This document shows, in pieces, positions 1 through 6,716 of a stretch of DNA of 16,998 nt; the stretch's first letter is position 1, and each line of letters starts with the position of its first letter. This DNA comes from a bacterium (GTDB taxonomy: Bacteria; Patescibacteriota; Patescibacteriia; JAACEG01), in NCBI GenBank assembly GCA_027040785.1, contig JALULG010000011.1, forward strand, positions 1 through 16,998, read 5' to 3'. Below the pieces are notes generated by a model that did not search any database, had not been told where the DNA came from, and worked only from the letters and a program-made list of their open reading frames with translations. Position numbers and translations under genes: made by a program.

Positions 1-536
1 CAAAAAAGGAGGAAAAAAATCCTTTAACAATATCAATTACGGCCGTAAATTCCGAAAACAATCAAAAAATATTAAAAGAAATAAAAAGTAATTTGGAAAA
101 AATCGGTATTAAAGTGGAAATAAAATTTTTAAATTCAAACGAAATTAAAACAAGTATTGCTGAAAAAAATTATGATATAATTCTTTACGGGGAAACGATA
201 AATTCAGATGAAGATATGTATTTATTTTGGCATTCGTCAGAATGCGGAAAAAACGGGCTTAATTTAGCAAATTTCAATAATAAAGATTTTGATGAATTAT
301 TAACGAAAATTGAAAAAGAAATTGACAAAACAAAAAAAATAAATTATTATAAAAATCTCAGGGAAATTTTTAACAAAGAAGTTCCCGCCGTTTTTTTATA
401 CCAACCAATTTACAGTTATCTGATTGACAAAGAAATAAAAGGTGTCAAAATATCTGAAATCAAAAATCCGCCCGATAGATTTAACAATATTTCAGATTGG
501 TACATCAAAACAAAAAAACAATTTTTTTGGAAATAA
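1..536 (+). CDS. Solute-binding protein (SBP_bac_5 type), C-terminal part
   Basis: The frame is open from the left window edge (first complete codon at position 3), so only about the last 178 residues are visible and the true start lies outside. The segment fits the C-terminal lobe of an ABC-transporter peptide/oligopeptide-binding protein. It has the typical order: an 'LEKIGIKVEI' strand-helix step, a 'YDIILYGE' strand, an aspartate-rich turn before 'YLFWHS', 'NFNNKDFDELL', a helix, then 'EVPAVFLYQP' and a closing 'RFNNISDWYI' strand. In that family the protein captures peptides or similar solutes outside the membrane for an ABC permease; no permease gene is visible here. The codons are very AT-rich, like the flanking host genes. 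The family call rests on motif order only, and the ligand cannot be predicted. Confidence 0.72.
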   Translation, partial: KKEEKNPLTISITAVNSENNQKILKEIKSNLEKIGIKVEIKFLNSNEIKTSIAEKNYDIILYGETINSDEDMYLFWHSSECGKNGLNLANFNNKDFDELLTKIEKEIDKTKKINYYKNLREIFNKEVPAVFLYQPIYSYLIDKEIKGVKISEIKNPPDRFNNISDWYIKTKKQFFWK

Positions 537-540
537 ATTC

Positions 541-617
541 GGGCGCTTAGCTCAGTTGGTTAGAGTGTTTGGTTTACACCCAAAAGGTCATAGGTTCGAA
601 TCCTATAGCGCCCACCA
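541..617 (+). tRNA. tRNA-Val (anticodon UAC)
   Basis: A full cloverleaf can be folded by hand. The acceptor arms are GGGCGCT (541-547) and AGCGCCC (607-613). The D-arm is GCTC/GAGT. The anticodon stem TTTGG/CCAAA encloses loop TTTACAC with anticodon TAC at 575-577. The T-arm is ATAGG/CCTAT with loop TTCGAAT. The 3' CCA is encoded at 615-617. It begins 4 nt after the solute-binding protein stop and is 3 nt from tRNA-Asp, so the two are probably co-transcribed. Confidence 0.97.
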
Positions 618-620
618 TAA

Positions 621-697
621 GGAGCCGTAGTTCAGCTGGTTAGAACGCCTGCCTGTCACGCAGGAGGTCGCGAGTTCGAGTCTCGTCGGCTCCGCCA
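621..697 (+). tRNA. tRNA-Asp (anticodon GUC)
   Basis: Cloverleaf with acceptor GGAGCCG (621-627) pairing CGGCTCC (687-693), D-arm GTTC/GAAC, anticodon stem CCTGC/GCAGG around loop CTGTCAC (anticodon GTC at 655-657), and discriminator G694. CCA is encoded at 695-697. It follows tRNA-Val by 3 nt. Confidence 0.97.
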
Positions 698-711
698 TAA
701 TAATTTAAAAT

Positions 712-792
712 ATGCCTAGAAAAAAAAGAATTAAAAAAACAACCGGCGTTAAAGTGCCAAAAATCAAAAGAAAAGAAAAAAGAAAAAAATAG
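712..792 (+). CDS. Possible 26-residue highly basic peptide
   Basis: An ATG at 712 opens a 26-codon frame ending in TAG at 790-792. The peptide begins MPRKKRIKKTTGVKVPKIKR and continues almost entirely with Lys/Arg/Glu, giving a strong positive charge. It sits 14 nt after tRNA-Asp. Its last codons form the left arm of the terminator at 784-810, so it is the last unit of the tRNA transcript. There is no SD, which matches the other AT-rich genes here. Small basic peptides can bind rRNA or nucleic acid, but no family is recognised. An A-rich stretch could also produce such a frame by chance. Confidence 0.38.
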   Translation: MPRKKRIKKTTGVKVPKIKRKEKRKK

Positions 793-810
793 TCTTAATG
801 ACTATTTTTT
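784..810 (+). terminator. Rho-independent terminator after the tRNA/peptide unit
   Basis: AAAAAATAGTC (784-794) pairs with GACTATTTTTT (800-810) around loop TTAAT, ending in a T run. The A-rich left arm makes it potentially bidirectional. It ends only 17 nt before the relA/spoT start codon. Confidence 0.8.
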
Positions 811-827
811 AATTTTTAAAGACTTGT

Positions 828-2282
828 ATGTCTCATTCAATAAACAATTTACTCAAAATAATCAGAAAAAATAATCCCAAGGCCGATCTTGATTTGGTTA
901 AATTGGCATATGAATTTGCCGAAAAAGCCCATAAAGGACAAAAAAGACTTTCCGGAGAACCCTATATAACTCACTCTATAGCCACAGCCGAGACTTTGGC
1001 GAAAATTAAAGCCGACATCCCCACTATTGTAGCCGGACTTTTGCACGATGTTCCGGAAGATACCGACGTTTCCCTGAAAGAAATTGAAAAAAATTTCGGT
1101 AAAGAAATCGCCGATCTAATCAAAGGAGTAACAAAATTAAGCAATGTTAAATATCGCGGGATAGAAAGATATGTGGAAAATTTAAAAAAAATGTTTGTGG
1201 CGGCCGCCAAAGATCATCGGGTTATGGTCATAAAATTTGCCGATCGTTTACATAATTTAAAAACATTAAAATATTTACCAAAATACAAAAGAGAAAGAAT
1301 TGCCGAAGAAAGCTTGAAAATTTACGCCCCTATTGCCGGCTTACTTGGAGTTTGGCATTTAAGATGGCAAATAGAAGATGAATGTTTTAAATATTTGGAC
1401 AGAAAAAATTATGAAAAATTAAAAGACAAATACGAAATAAAACAGCAAAAGGAAAGAGATGAATTAATAAAAACCGTTAAAAAAACACTTTCGGAAAAAA
1501 CCAAAAAAGAAAACATTAAATACGAAATAAATGGTCGCTTTAAACATCTTTACAGCATTTGGCAGAAAATGCAAAACAAAAAGAAAAAATTTAATGAAAT
1601 TTACGATGTTTTTGCGATGCGAATAATTGTTGATTCTGTTTCAGATTGTTATAAAATGCTGGGAATCATTCATAGTATTTGGCCCCCTAAAAAAGATCGC
1701 TTTAAAGATTATATTTCCGTACCGAAACCAAACGGTTATCGCACTCTTCACACAACGGTTTTCGGTCCCAAAGGAAAACTGATTGAATTTCAAATCAGAA
1801 CCAAACAAATGCATGATGAGGCCTTATACGGAATAGCTTCTCATTGGAGATACAAAAACCCAACCCAAGCACGATCTTCTTGGATAGATGAAATATTAAG
1901 AATTCAAAAAAATTCCAAAGACAGTAAAGAATATATTAAAAAATTAAAATTTGATATTTTTCAAGATAGAATTTTTATTTTCACCCCGAAAGGAGATGTG
2001 ATTGACTTACCAAAAGACGCCACTCCGGTAGATTTTGCTTATCATGTTCATACGGAAATAGGCAATCAATGCACCGGCGCTTTGGTTAATGAAAAAATAA
2101 GTCCTTTGGATACCAAACTAAAAAACGGAGATATGGTTGAAATAATCAGAGATAAAAACAGAAAGGGCCCTAATATTGACTGGCTGAAATTTGTTAAAAC
2201 CGGTTCTGCCAAAGATCATATTAAAAGGTATGCCAAAAACAAAGGACTGATCGCCACCATTCTGAAAAAGATTACTCATTAA
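828..2282 (+). CDS. RelA/SpoT (p)ppGpp synthetase/hydrolase, short form
   Basis: An RSH-family enzyme: it makes (p)ppGpp from ATP and GDP/GTP and hydrolyses it in the stringent response. The hydrolase HD domain is near residues 20-150, with His49, HD at 73-74, ED at 77-78 and Asp139 in KFADRLHN; all the expected metal and catalytic residues are present. The synthetase domain is near 235-345. It has an R-F-K-D motif at 291-294 (the RxKD form of bifunctional enzymes), NGYRTLHT at 302-309 and a Glu in EFQIRT at 320. A TGS domain follows at about 380-441. The protein ends at 484, so the usual helical, zinc-finger and ACT/RRM C-terminal regions are absent; family members are commonly 700 residues or more. 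No SD precedes the ATG. Both activities look intact, but C-terminal regulation is reduced. Confidence 0.95.
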   Translation: MSHSINNLLKIIRKNNPKADLDLVKLAYEFAEKAHKGQKRLSGEPYITHSIATAETLAKIKADIPTIVAGLLHDVPEDTDVSLKEIEKNFGKEIADLIKGVTKLSNVKYRGIERYVENLKKMFVAAAKDHRVMVIKFADRLHNLKTLKYLPKYKRERIAEESLKIYAPIAGLLGVWHLRWQIEDECFKYLDRKNYEKLKDKYEIKQQKERDELIKTVKKTLSEKTKKENIKYEINGRFKHLYSIWQKMQNKKKKFNEIYDVFAMRIIVDSVSDCYKMLGIIHSIWPPKKDRFKDYISVPKPNGYRTLHTTVFGPKGKLIEFQIRTKQMHDEALYGIASHWRYKNPTQARSSWIDEILRIQKNSKDSKEYIKKLKFDIFQDRIFIFTPKGDVIDLPKDATPVDFAYHVHTEIGNQCTGALVNEKISPLDTKLKNGDMVEIIRDKNRKGPNIDWLKFVKTGSAKDHIKRYAKNKGLIATILKKITH

Positions 2283-2286
2283 TACA

Positions 2287-2315
2287 AAAAAACAGAATTA
2301 AAGATTCTGTTTTTT
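2287..2315 (+). terminator. Bidirectional rho-independent terminator after relA/spoT
   Basis: AAAAAACAGAAT (2287-2298) pairs perfectly with ATTCTGTTTTTT (2304-2315) around loop TAAAG, 4 nt after the stop codon. The A-run/T-run symmetry means it could also stop the convergent membrane-protein gene that ends at 2379. Confidence 0.88.
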
Positions 2316-2378
2316 AATTATAAAATTACTACCAAATTTTTAGGATAAAATTCAGATTAATAATTAAAATCAATAAAT

Positions 2379-2753
2379 TCAATTTGGCAACTTGTTTTCT
2401 TTTTTAGCCTCTATTATTTCATTGGATAATCTTTTAATATTAAGTACCAAATACCAAGCCAACAAACCCATTAAAACGGCATGAATAACTTTTCCAATCA
2501 ATAAATATATCAATACATCAATACCAAAAACAATTTTAACGAAATTTATTAAAGTTTTTGGAGAGTTTTCAAGATAATCATATAATTTAAGACCATAATA
2601 AAGAAAAATTGAACTAAGTACGAAGATTACAAGACCGGAAAGATTGGTTTCCATATCGGAATTTGCCAATATTAAAGAAAAGCTCGAATAAAAACCAAAA
2701 GCAGCGACTACTATAAAATAGATTTTAAGTGATTTTTTCGTTTCCTTCATCAT
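2379..2753 (-). CDS. Small four-helix membrane protein, unknown function
   Basis: Not a recognised family. The 124-residue product has four hydrophobic stretches near residues 11-30, 37-56, 67-87 and 88-106. The N-terminus is short and Lys-rich (MMKETKKSLK) and the C-terminal tail is polar (EAKKENKLPN), so both ends are probably cytoplasmic. Two ATG codons lie in tandem at the start and neither has an SD, so the start could be one residue later. The gene stands alone, convergent with relA/spoT and bordered upstream by the repeat cluster. The sequence suggests a simple inner-membrane protein and nothing more specific. Confidence 0.72.
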   Translation of the reverse strand: MMKETKKSLKIYFIVVAAFGFYSSFSLILANSDMETNLSGLVIFVLSSIFLYYGLKLYDYLENSPKTLINFVKIVFGIDVLIYLLIGKVIHAVLMGLLAWYLVLNIKRLSNEIIEAKKENKLPN

Positions 2754-2895
2754 ATTTTTTTATTAATCATTAATTTTATCAATTATCACCGCCTTCATAT
2801 TTATTTAAAGCTTAGAATATTTCGGCATCTCATATTAGTCTGTTATACTGAATCGCCTCATGTCATACTGAACGTTTCAGTATCTCGTTTCTCTC

Positions 2896-2977
2896 TGTCA
2901 TCTTGAACTTGTTTCAGAATCTCGTGGTTTTAGGTTATACTCTTTCCTTTGAGACTTGAAATAAATTCAGGGTGACA
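2896..2977. repeat. Composite palindromic element 1 (82 bp)
   Basis: Begins TGTCA and ends TGACA. Two hairpin units in opposite orientation flank a linker reading TTTTAGGTTATACTCTTTCC. Here the two arms of the left unit are slightly mismatched (CTTGAA against TTCAG). Confidence 0.8.
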
Positions 2978-3068
2978 GTGAAATTGACATGAGACTCTGA
3001 AACAAGTTCAGAGTGACATACTATCTTCATGTCATGCTAAATTTATTTCAATATCTCATTTCTTCCCA

Positions 3069-3153
3069 TGTCATGCTGAACTTGATTCAGCATCTCGGGG
3101 GAAAAGAGTAAATCCTTAAATCAACAATATCCTGAAACAAATTCAGGATGAGA
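3069..3153. repeat. Composite palindromic element 2 (85 bp)
   Basis: Begins TGTCA and ends with the variant TGAGA. The left unit has stem ATGCTGA/TCAGCAT and the right unit ATCCTGAA/TTCAGGAT. The linker runs in the reverse orientation (AAGAGTAAATCCTTAAA), the complement of the linker in element 1. Confidence 0.75.
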
Positions 3154-3278
3154 TATGTTTACCGCAAGATTCTGAAATGTTCAGAGTGATAGTAATTTAC
3201 ACAAAATACCAAACCAAACTCAAAGTAAAAATTATCGTAACATAAAATCAACAAAATACCAAAGCAATTTCAAACAAA

Positions 3279-4142
3279 TTACTCAATAATTTTTTTTATT
3301 ATCTCTTCCAACTCTTCAAAAGAATAAAAATCAATCATAATTTTCCCTTTCCCTGCTTGTTCTTTGATCAATACTTTTGTCCCCAAAGTATTTTTTAATA
3401 AGTCTTCTTTGGCAATTAAATTCGGATTCTTATTTATTGTTCTAATATGATTTTTAACAACAACTTTTTTCGCTTTTTCTTCCACATCTCGAACATTCAT
3501 TTTTTGATCAAGGATTTGTTGAAATATTTTTTCCCGTTCCTCATCCGGCAAAGAAATCAAAGATCTGGCTTGACCGGTGGAAAGTTTTCCCTTTCTAACC
3601 GCTTCTTGTATCTCGGAAGGCAGATTTAAAAGTCTTAAAGTATTGGTGATATACGAACGACTTTTTCCCACTTCTTTGGCTATTTCTTCGTGGGTTAAAT
3701 TAAATTTTTTACTCAATTCTTTATAAGCCAACGCTTCTTCAATCGGATTTAAATCAGAACGTTGCACATTTTCAATAATGGCAAAATGCATTTTTTGAAA
3801 ATCATCAACTTCTTTTAAAATTGCCGGAACCCTTTTTAAACCCGCCAATTTTGCCGCTCTTAACCTTCTTTCACCGGCAATCAATTCATAACCGTCTTCA
3901 GACAAAGTAACCACCAAAGGTTGAATAATACCGTGCTTTTTAACAGATAACATTAAACTGTTTAAATCATCTTCTTTAAAATCTTTTCGCGGTTGAAAAG
4001 GATTTGCTTTAATCTTATCAATTTCCACTTCTAAAACTCCTTTTTGCTTTTCTTCTTTATCGTTATTTGCCGTATTTGTTTTTAATTGTTCTTTTTTGGG
4101 GATTAAGGAACCAAGTCCTCTTCCCAAGCCCGTTTTTTTCAT
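3279..4142 (-). CDS. parB: Chromosome-partitioning protein ParB (Spo0J family)
   Basis: A DNA-binding CTPase that loads at parS sites and works with ParA to segregate the chromosome origin. The 287-residue length is typical. It starts with the usual GLGRGLGSLIP. The ParB N-domain follows at about 38-112, with the nucleotide-binding GERRLRA at 90-96 and IENVQRSDLNPIEEA at 123-137. A helix-turn-helix lies at about 149-170 (LTHEEIAKEVGKSRSYI), and a short C-terminal dimerisation segment ends FYSFEELEEIIKKI. The gene follows parA with a 3-nt gap, so it is a two-gene operon, probably translationally coupled because no SD is present. I found no canonical parS (a palindrome around CACGTG) on reading the window. 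Confidence 0.96.
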   Translation of the reverse strand: MKKTGLGRGLGSLIPKKEQLKTNTANNDKEEKQKGVLEVEIDKIKANPFQPRKDFKEDDLNSLMLSVKKHGIIQPLVVTLSEDGYELIAGERRLRAAKLAGLKRVPAILKEVDDFQKMHFAIIENVQRSDLNPIEEALAYKELSKKFNLTHEEIAKEVGKSRSYITNTLRLLNLPSEIQEAVRKGKLSTGQARSLISLPDEEREKIFQQILDQKMNVRDVEEKAKKVVVKNHIRTINKNPNLIAKEDLLKNTLGTKVLIKEQAGKGKIMIDFYSFEELEEIIKKIIE

Positions 4143-4145
4143 ATT

Positions 4146-4907
4146 TTATTGATTTAAATAAGCTAAAAATTCTTTAGCCAACCTTTCGTAGGCCTTTCCG
4201 CCCTTGCTTTTCGGATCATATTGCAAAATTGTCTTTCCAAAACTGGGTGCTTCGGTTAAACGAACATTACGCGGTATAACCGAACGAAAAATCCGAAAAG
4301 GAAAATTTTTATACATTTCGTTTAAAACTTCTTTGGAAAGAGTATTTCTTTTGTCATACATTGTAATTACCGAACCCAAAATTTCCAATGATGGTTTTAA
4401 ATTTTCTTGAACCAAATTTATGGTATGCAACAAACTACTCAAACCTTCCAAAGCATAATACTCCGCCTGAACCGGAATTAAAACTTTATCAGCGCTTACC
4501 AAACCATTCAAAGTTAAAATATCCAAAGATGGTGGACAATCTATAATGATATAATCAAAATGGTTTTTTACTTCCAATAAAGCATCATTTAAAACAAATT
4601 CCCGATTTTCATCTTTAATCAGTTCTACGGTTGCCCCGGCCAAATGAGGAGAAGAAGGAATTACTTTGTGCGTTGTTAAAAAAGAATCAAATATAAGCTC
4701 ATCAGCACGATGTTCTTTGGAAAAAATATTATAAGAACTTTTCTCCAACTCCGCCACATTCAAACCAACTCCACTACTGGCATTGGCCTGCGGATCAATA
4801 TCCAATAACAAAACAAATTTCCCCATTGCGGCCAAATAAGCGGATAAATTTACCGCAGTAGTGGTTTTGCCAACACCTCCTTTTTGATTAACAACCGTAA
4901 TAATCAT
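4146..4907 (-). CDS. parA: Chromosome-partitioning ATPase ParA (Soj)
   Basis: A ParA/MinD-type ATPase of 253 residues that forms dynamic ATP-dependent dimers on DNA to move ParB-parS complexes. The deviant Walker A motif KGGVGKTT is at 9-16, with both the signature Lys9 and the P-loop Lys14. Walker A' (LLLDIDPQAN, Asp36/Asp38) and Walker B (IIIDCPP, Asp123) follow. VIPRNVRLTEAPSFGK near the C-terminus is typical of Soj-type proteins. There is no N-terminal HTH extension, which fits a chromosomal rather than P1-type plasmid ParA. It is first in the parAB operon. A near-consensus promoter ends about 12 nt before the ATG, so the mRNA has almost no leader and no SD. Confidence 0.97.
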   Translation of the reverse strand: MIITVVNQKGGVGKTTTAVNLSAYLAAMGKFVLLLDIDPQANASSGVGLNVAELEKSSYNIFSKEHRADELIFDSFLTTHKVIPSSPHLAGATVELIKDENREFVLNDALLEVKNHFDYIIIDCPPSLDILTLNGLVSADKVLIPVQAEYYALEGLSSLLHTINLVQENLKPSLEILGSVITMYDKRNTLSKEVLNEMYKNFPFRIFRSVIPRNVRLTEAPSFGKTILQYDPKSKGGKAYERLAKEFLAYLNQ

Positions 4908-4926
4908 AAAATATTCTTATTTTATT

Positions 4927-4955
4927 ATTATAAACCATTTAGGTTTTTTTGACAA
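4927..4955 (-). promoter_or_regulatory. Sigma-70-type promoter for parAB
   Basis: Read on the minus strand: -35 TTGTCA (4950-4955), a 17-nt spacer, and a perfect -10 TATAAT (4927-4932). The predicted start near 4920 leaves roughly 12 nt before the parA ATG. The -35 overlaps the plus-strand TTGACA at 4949-4954. Confidence 0.75.
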
Positions 4956-4977
4956 TTTTTTATAAATATTGTAAGTT
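4949..4977 (+). promoter_or_regulatory. Probable tRNA-Leu promoter
   Basis: Consensus -35 TTGACA (4949-4954) with a weak -10 TAAGTT (4972-4977) after 17 nt, about 19 nt upstream of the tRNA. It shares its -35 bases with the divergent parAB promoter. The poor -10 lowers confidence. Confidence 0.4.
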
Positions 4978-4995
4978 TATAAACAGATAATTTAA

Positions 4996-5079
4996 GCCCG
5001 GGTGGCGGAACTGGTAGACGCGCGGGACTCAAAATCCCGTTCTGGCAACAGAGTGAGAGTTCAAGTCTCTCCCCGGGCA
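4996..5079 (+). tRNA. tRNA-Leu (anticodon CAA)
   Basis: A class II tRNA. Acceptor GCCCGGG (4996-5002) pairs with CCCGGGC (5072-5078), with discriminator A5079. The anticodon stem CGGGA/TCCCG encloses loop CTCAAAA (anticodon CAA at 5030-5032). A long variable arm and the T-arm GAGAG/CTCTC with loop TTCAAGT follow. Unlike the other two tRNAs here, no 3' CCA is encoded (the next bases are CAA), so CCA must be added by nucleotidyltransferase. Confidence 0.96.
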
Positions 5080-5082
5080 CAA

Positions 5083-5115
5083 AAAAACCTTAAATTAATT
5101 TAAGGTTTTTGTTTT
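5083..5115 (+). terminator. Rho-independent terminator after tRNA-Leu
   Basis: AACCTTAAA (5086-5094) pairs with TTTAAGGTT (5099-5107) around TTAA, flanked by A5 on the left and a T run on the right. It lies 3 nt after the tRNA. Confidence 0.85.
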
Positions 5116-5160
5116 TGGTTTATACCGATAATGATATTATTTCCGCATCTTGTTTTTCTT

Positions 5161-5245
5161 CTCTGTCATGCTGAATCCTACTCCCCACTGTCATGCTGAA
5201 TCTTGTGCTGAATTTATTCGGTATTATTTCAGGATCTCAAAAAAA
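5161..5245. repeat. Palindromic repeat cluster B (partial units)
   Basis: Two left half-units (TGTCATGCTGAATC) and one longer degraded unit ending TTTCAGGATCTC, followed by a linker-like AAAGTAAAAATT. These are decayed relatives of the elements in clusters A and C. They lie between the tRNA-Leu terminator and the end of the YraN-family gene. Confidence 0.75.
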
Positions 5246-5279
5246 TAAAGTAAAAATTATTTAATCAAACACCTTAACC

Positions 5280-5636
5280 TCAAAAATAATTCACCGCATT
5301 TTTAATATGCCTGATAATATTTTTCTTTTTCTCAATAGCGATTACATCTATTTGATAATCATCTTTCACTTTATTTTCCAAAATATATTTTTCAACCGTT
5401 TTTAATAATTTTTTTTGTTTTGCAAAATTAACCGCCTCTTCCGGTATTCCAAAATTATTATTGCTTCTTGTTTTAACTTCTACAAAAACAAATTTCTTTT
5501 TTATCTTGGCAATAATATCTATCTCTCCAATTGAATTTTTATAATTTCTAAATAAAATTTTATATCCTTTCTTTTTTAAAAATTCGGTTGCTTTTTTCTC
5601 GCCCCATTTTCCCAAGTGCTGATTTTTATTCAACAT
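5280..5636 (-). CDS. YraN/UPF0102 family nuclease-like protein
   Basis: A 118-residue protein of the UPF0102 (YraN) family, which has a restriction-endonuclease-like fold. Family motifs are in order: LGKWGEKKATEFLKKKGY (8-25), GEID (37-40), FVEVKTR (51-57), GIPEEAV (63-69) and a final YQIDVIAI (94-101). Asp40, Glu53 and Lys55 form the PD-(D/E)xK-like site. The biological role of the family is not firmly settled; Holliday-junction or DNA-processing functions have been suggested. The ATG lies 2 nt after the methyltransferase stop with no SD, so expression is probably coupled to that gene. Confidence 0.88.
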   Translation of the reverse strand: MLNKNQHLGKWGEKKATEFLKKKGYKILFRNYKNSIGEIDIIAKIKKKFVFVEVKTRSNNNFGIPEEAVNFAKQKKLLKTVEKYILENKVKDDYQIDVIAIEKKKNIIRHIKNAVNYF

Positions 5637-5638
5637 AA

Positions 5639-6190
5639 TTATTTTTTCTCAAAAATCATTCCAAAATGATAAGGACCGGCCTCAAAATTTTCCAAAAGTT
5701 CTGCGCCCAAAGAAACAAAAATTGCCTGAACATCATTTTGATCAACCCGATAATCAATCGGTGGTCCCAAAGCAATATTTGTTTTTTTCCAATCAACCAC
5801 TAAAAATTTACCGCGCTTTTTTAAGATTCTATTCGCCTCTCTAATAACTTCATAATATTTACGCGATTGAAATAAAACATTAACCAATAAAACCATATCT
5901 ACAAAAGAATCTTTTATTTTTGTAGAACCATATTTTTCCAAATCAGCCCTAATTGAACGAATATTTTCCATTCCTTTTAATTGAGCATTACTTTTAATGG
6001 AATCCAAAACCGAAGGCCTGACATCAACGGCATAAACCAATCCTTTCTCACCAACCATTTTAGCGGCCTCAAAAGTAAAATGTCCGCTTGTTCCACAACC
6101 CAAATCCGCCACTATCATTCTTTCCATTATACCGGCTCGTTCCAATAAAGAATTGGCGTTTAATAATTTGCTTTTAAAAACATTGGGCAT
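5639..6190 (-). CDS. Class I SAM-dependent methyltransferase
   Basis: A 183-residue Rossmann-fold methyltransferase. Motif I is VADLGCGTSGH (27-37), which binds S-adenosylmethionine. The acidic end of beta-2 is Asp56 in VYAVDV. ADLEKY (82-87) is the adenine-contacting region. DMVLLVNVLF (98-107) is motif IV, and a late strand GKFLVVDWK (127-135) resembles the UbiE/Methyltransf_11 group. The substrate cannot be read from the sequence. It is first in a two-gene minus operon with the YraN-family gene. Its ATG has no SD, and an extended -10 promoter lies about 30 nt upstream. Confidence 0.85.
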   Translation of the reverse strand: MPNVFKSKLLNANSLLERAGIMERMIVADLGCGTSGHFTFEAAKMVGEKGLVYAVDVRPSVLDSIKSNAQLKGMENIRSIRADLEKYGSTKIKDSFVDMVLLVNVLFQSRKYYEVIREANRILKKRGKFLVVDWKKTNIALGPPIDYRVDQNDVQAIFVSLGAELLENFEAGPYHFGMIFEKK

Positions 6191-6219
6191 AAAAAAAATT
6201 ATTGAATAATAATATTTTT

Positions 6220-6228
6220 ATTATAGCA
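6220..6228 (-). promoter_or_regulatory. Extended -10 promoter for the methyltransferase operon
   Basis: Minus-strand TGCTATAAT: a perfect TATAAT at 6220-6225 with an upstream TG. The -35 region is only T-rich, as expected for an extended -10 promoter. The predicted start is near 6213, about 23 nt before the ATG. Confidence 0.6.
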
Positions 6229-6368
6229 TATTTATGAAAAATAAAAAATAAAATCCACGAGATTATAAAATAAAATAAAAACTAAAAACACGAGATTCTG
6301 AAATGTTCAGAACGACATATCGCCCACCCCTGTCATGCTGAATCCCCCCTGTCATGCTGACCCCCCAA

Positions 6369-6451
6369 TGTCATGCTGAACTTGTTTCAGCATCTCAAAG
6401 GATAAAGTAAAATCTAAAAATACGAGACCCTGAAATAAATTCAGGGTGACA
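6369..6451. repeat. Composite palindromic element 3 (83 bp)
   Basis: Starts TGTCA and ends TGACA. The left unit stem is ATGCTGAA/TTCAGCAT and the right unit stem ACCCTGAA/TTCAGGGT (written outer to inner). The linker contains AAAGGATAAAGTAAAATCTA, the reverse-oriented form. Confidence 0.82.
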
Positions 6452-6481
6452 GTGGAGCTCCCTGTCATGCTGACCCCCCAA

Positions 6482-6565
6482 TGTCATGCTGAACTTGTTT
6501 CAGCATCTCAAAGGATAAAGCAAAACCTAAAAACCCCGAGACCCTGAAATAAATTCAGGGCGACA
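6482..6565. repeat. Composite palindromic element 4 (84 bp)
   Basis: A near-identical copy of the preceding composite element, differing at a few linker bases and one base in the outer stem (CGACA instead of TGACA). It results from tandem duplication. Confidence 0.82.
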
Positions 6566-6654
6566 TAGAGCTGACACAAAATTTTGAAACAATACTGAAA
6601 TAATACCGAATAAATTCAGTACAAAATTCAGTATGACGGGGGATTAATATTTAA

Positions 6655-6694
6655 CAAAAGAAAAAGGGTGTCTTGGTTTTTCCAAAACACCCTT
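6655..6694 (-). terminator. Terminator of the left island operon
   Basis: Read on the minus strand: AAGGGTGTTTTGG and CCAAGACACCCTT pair with one mismatch around a short A-rich loop, followed by TTTTCTTTTG. It lies about 20 nt after the last gene of the operon and marks the left edge of the GC-rich island. Confidence 0.87.
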
Positions 6695-6716
6695 GAAATT
6701 TTGAGAGCACCTCTTT

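Larger units (their letters stand above)
2820..3200. repeat. Palindromic repeat cluster A
   Basis: About nine copies, whole or decayed, of a hairpin unit of the form GTCA-nn-CTGAA...TTCAG-nn-TCTCG lie here in both orientations, including two 82-85 bp composite elements (2896-2977 and 3069-3153). The stem dinucleotide differs between copies (AC/GT, GG/CC, CT/AG, GC/GC, CC/GG) but pairing is kept in most. No convincing gene lies in this intergenic stretch. Confidence 0.9.
6285..6640. repeat. Palindromic repeat cluster C with tandem duplication
   Basis: Contains half units (TGTCATGCTGA followed by C-rich runs) and two full composite elements (6369-6451 and 6482-6565). A segment starting at 6348 is repeated from 6461 (104 against 105 bp, period about 113 bp), so it was duplicated in tandem. 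The segment is bounded on the right by the terminator of the GC-rich island. No gene is visible in it. Confidence 0.9.

Noticed and set aside
442..630. Open reading frame crossing tRNA-Val
   Set aside because: It covers the end of the solute-binding protein and the whole tRNA; the tRNA fold is unambiguous.
2820..3200. CRISPR array
   Set aside because: Repeats are palindromic, occur in both orientations, vary in stem bases and have irregular spacing; no uniform spacers and no cas genes.
3279..4907. Plasmid-type partition locus
   Set aside because: ParA lacks an N-terminal HTH and ParB is a standard Spo0J-type protein next to tRNA and housekeeping genes, so this is a chromosomal pair.
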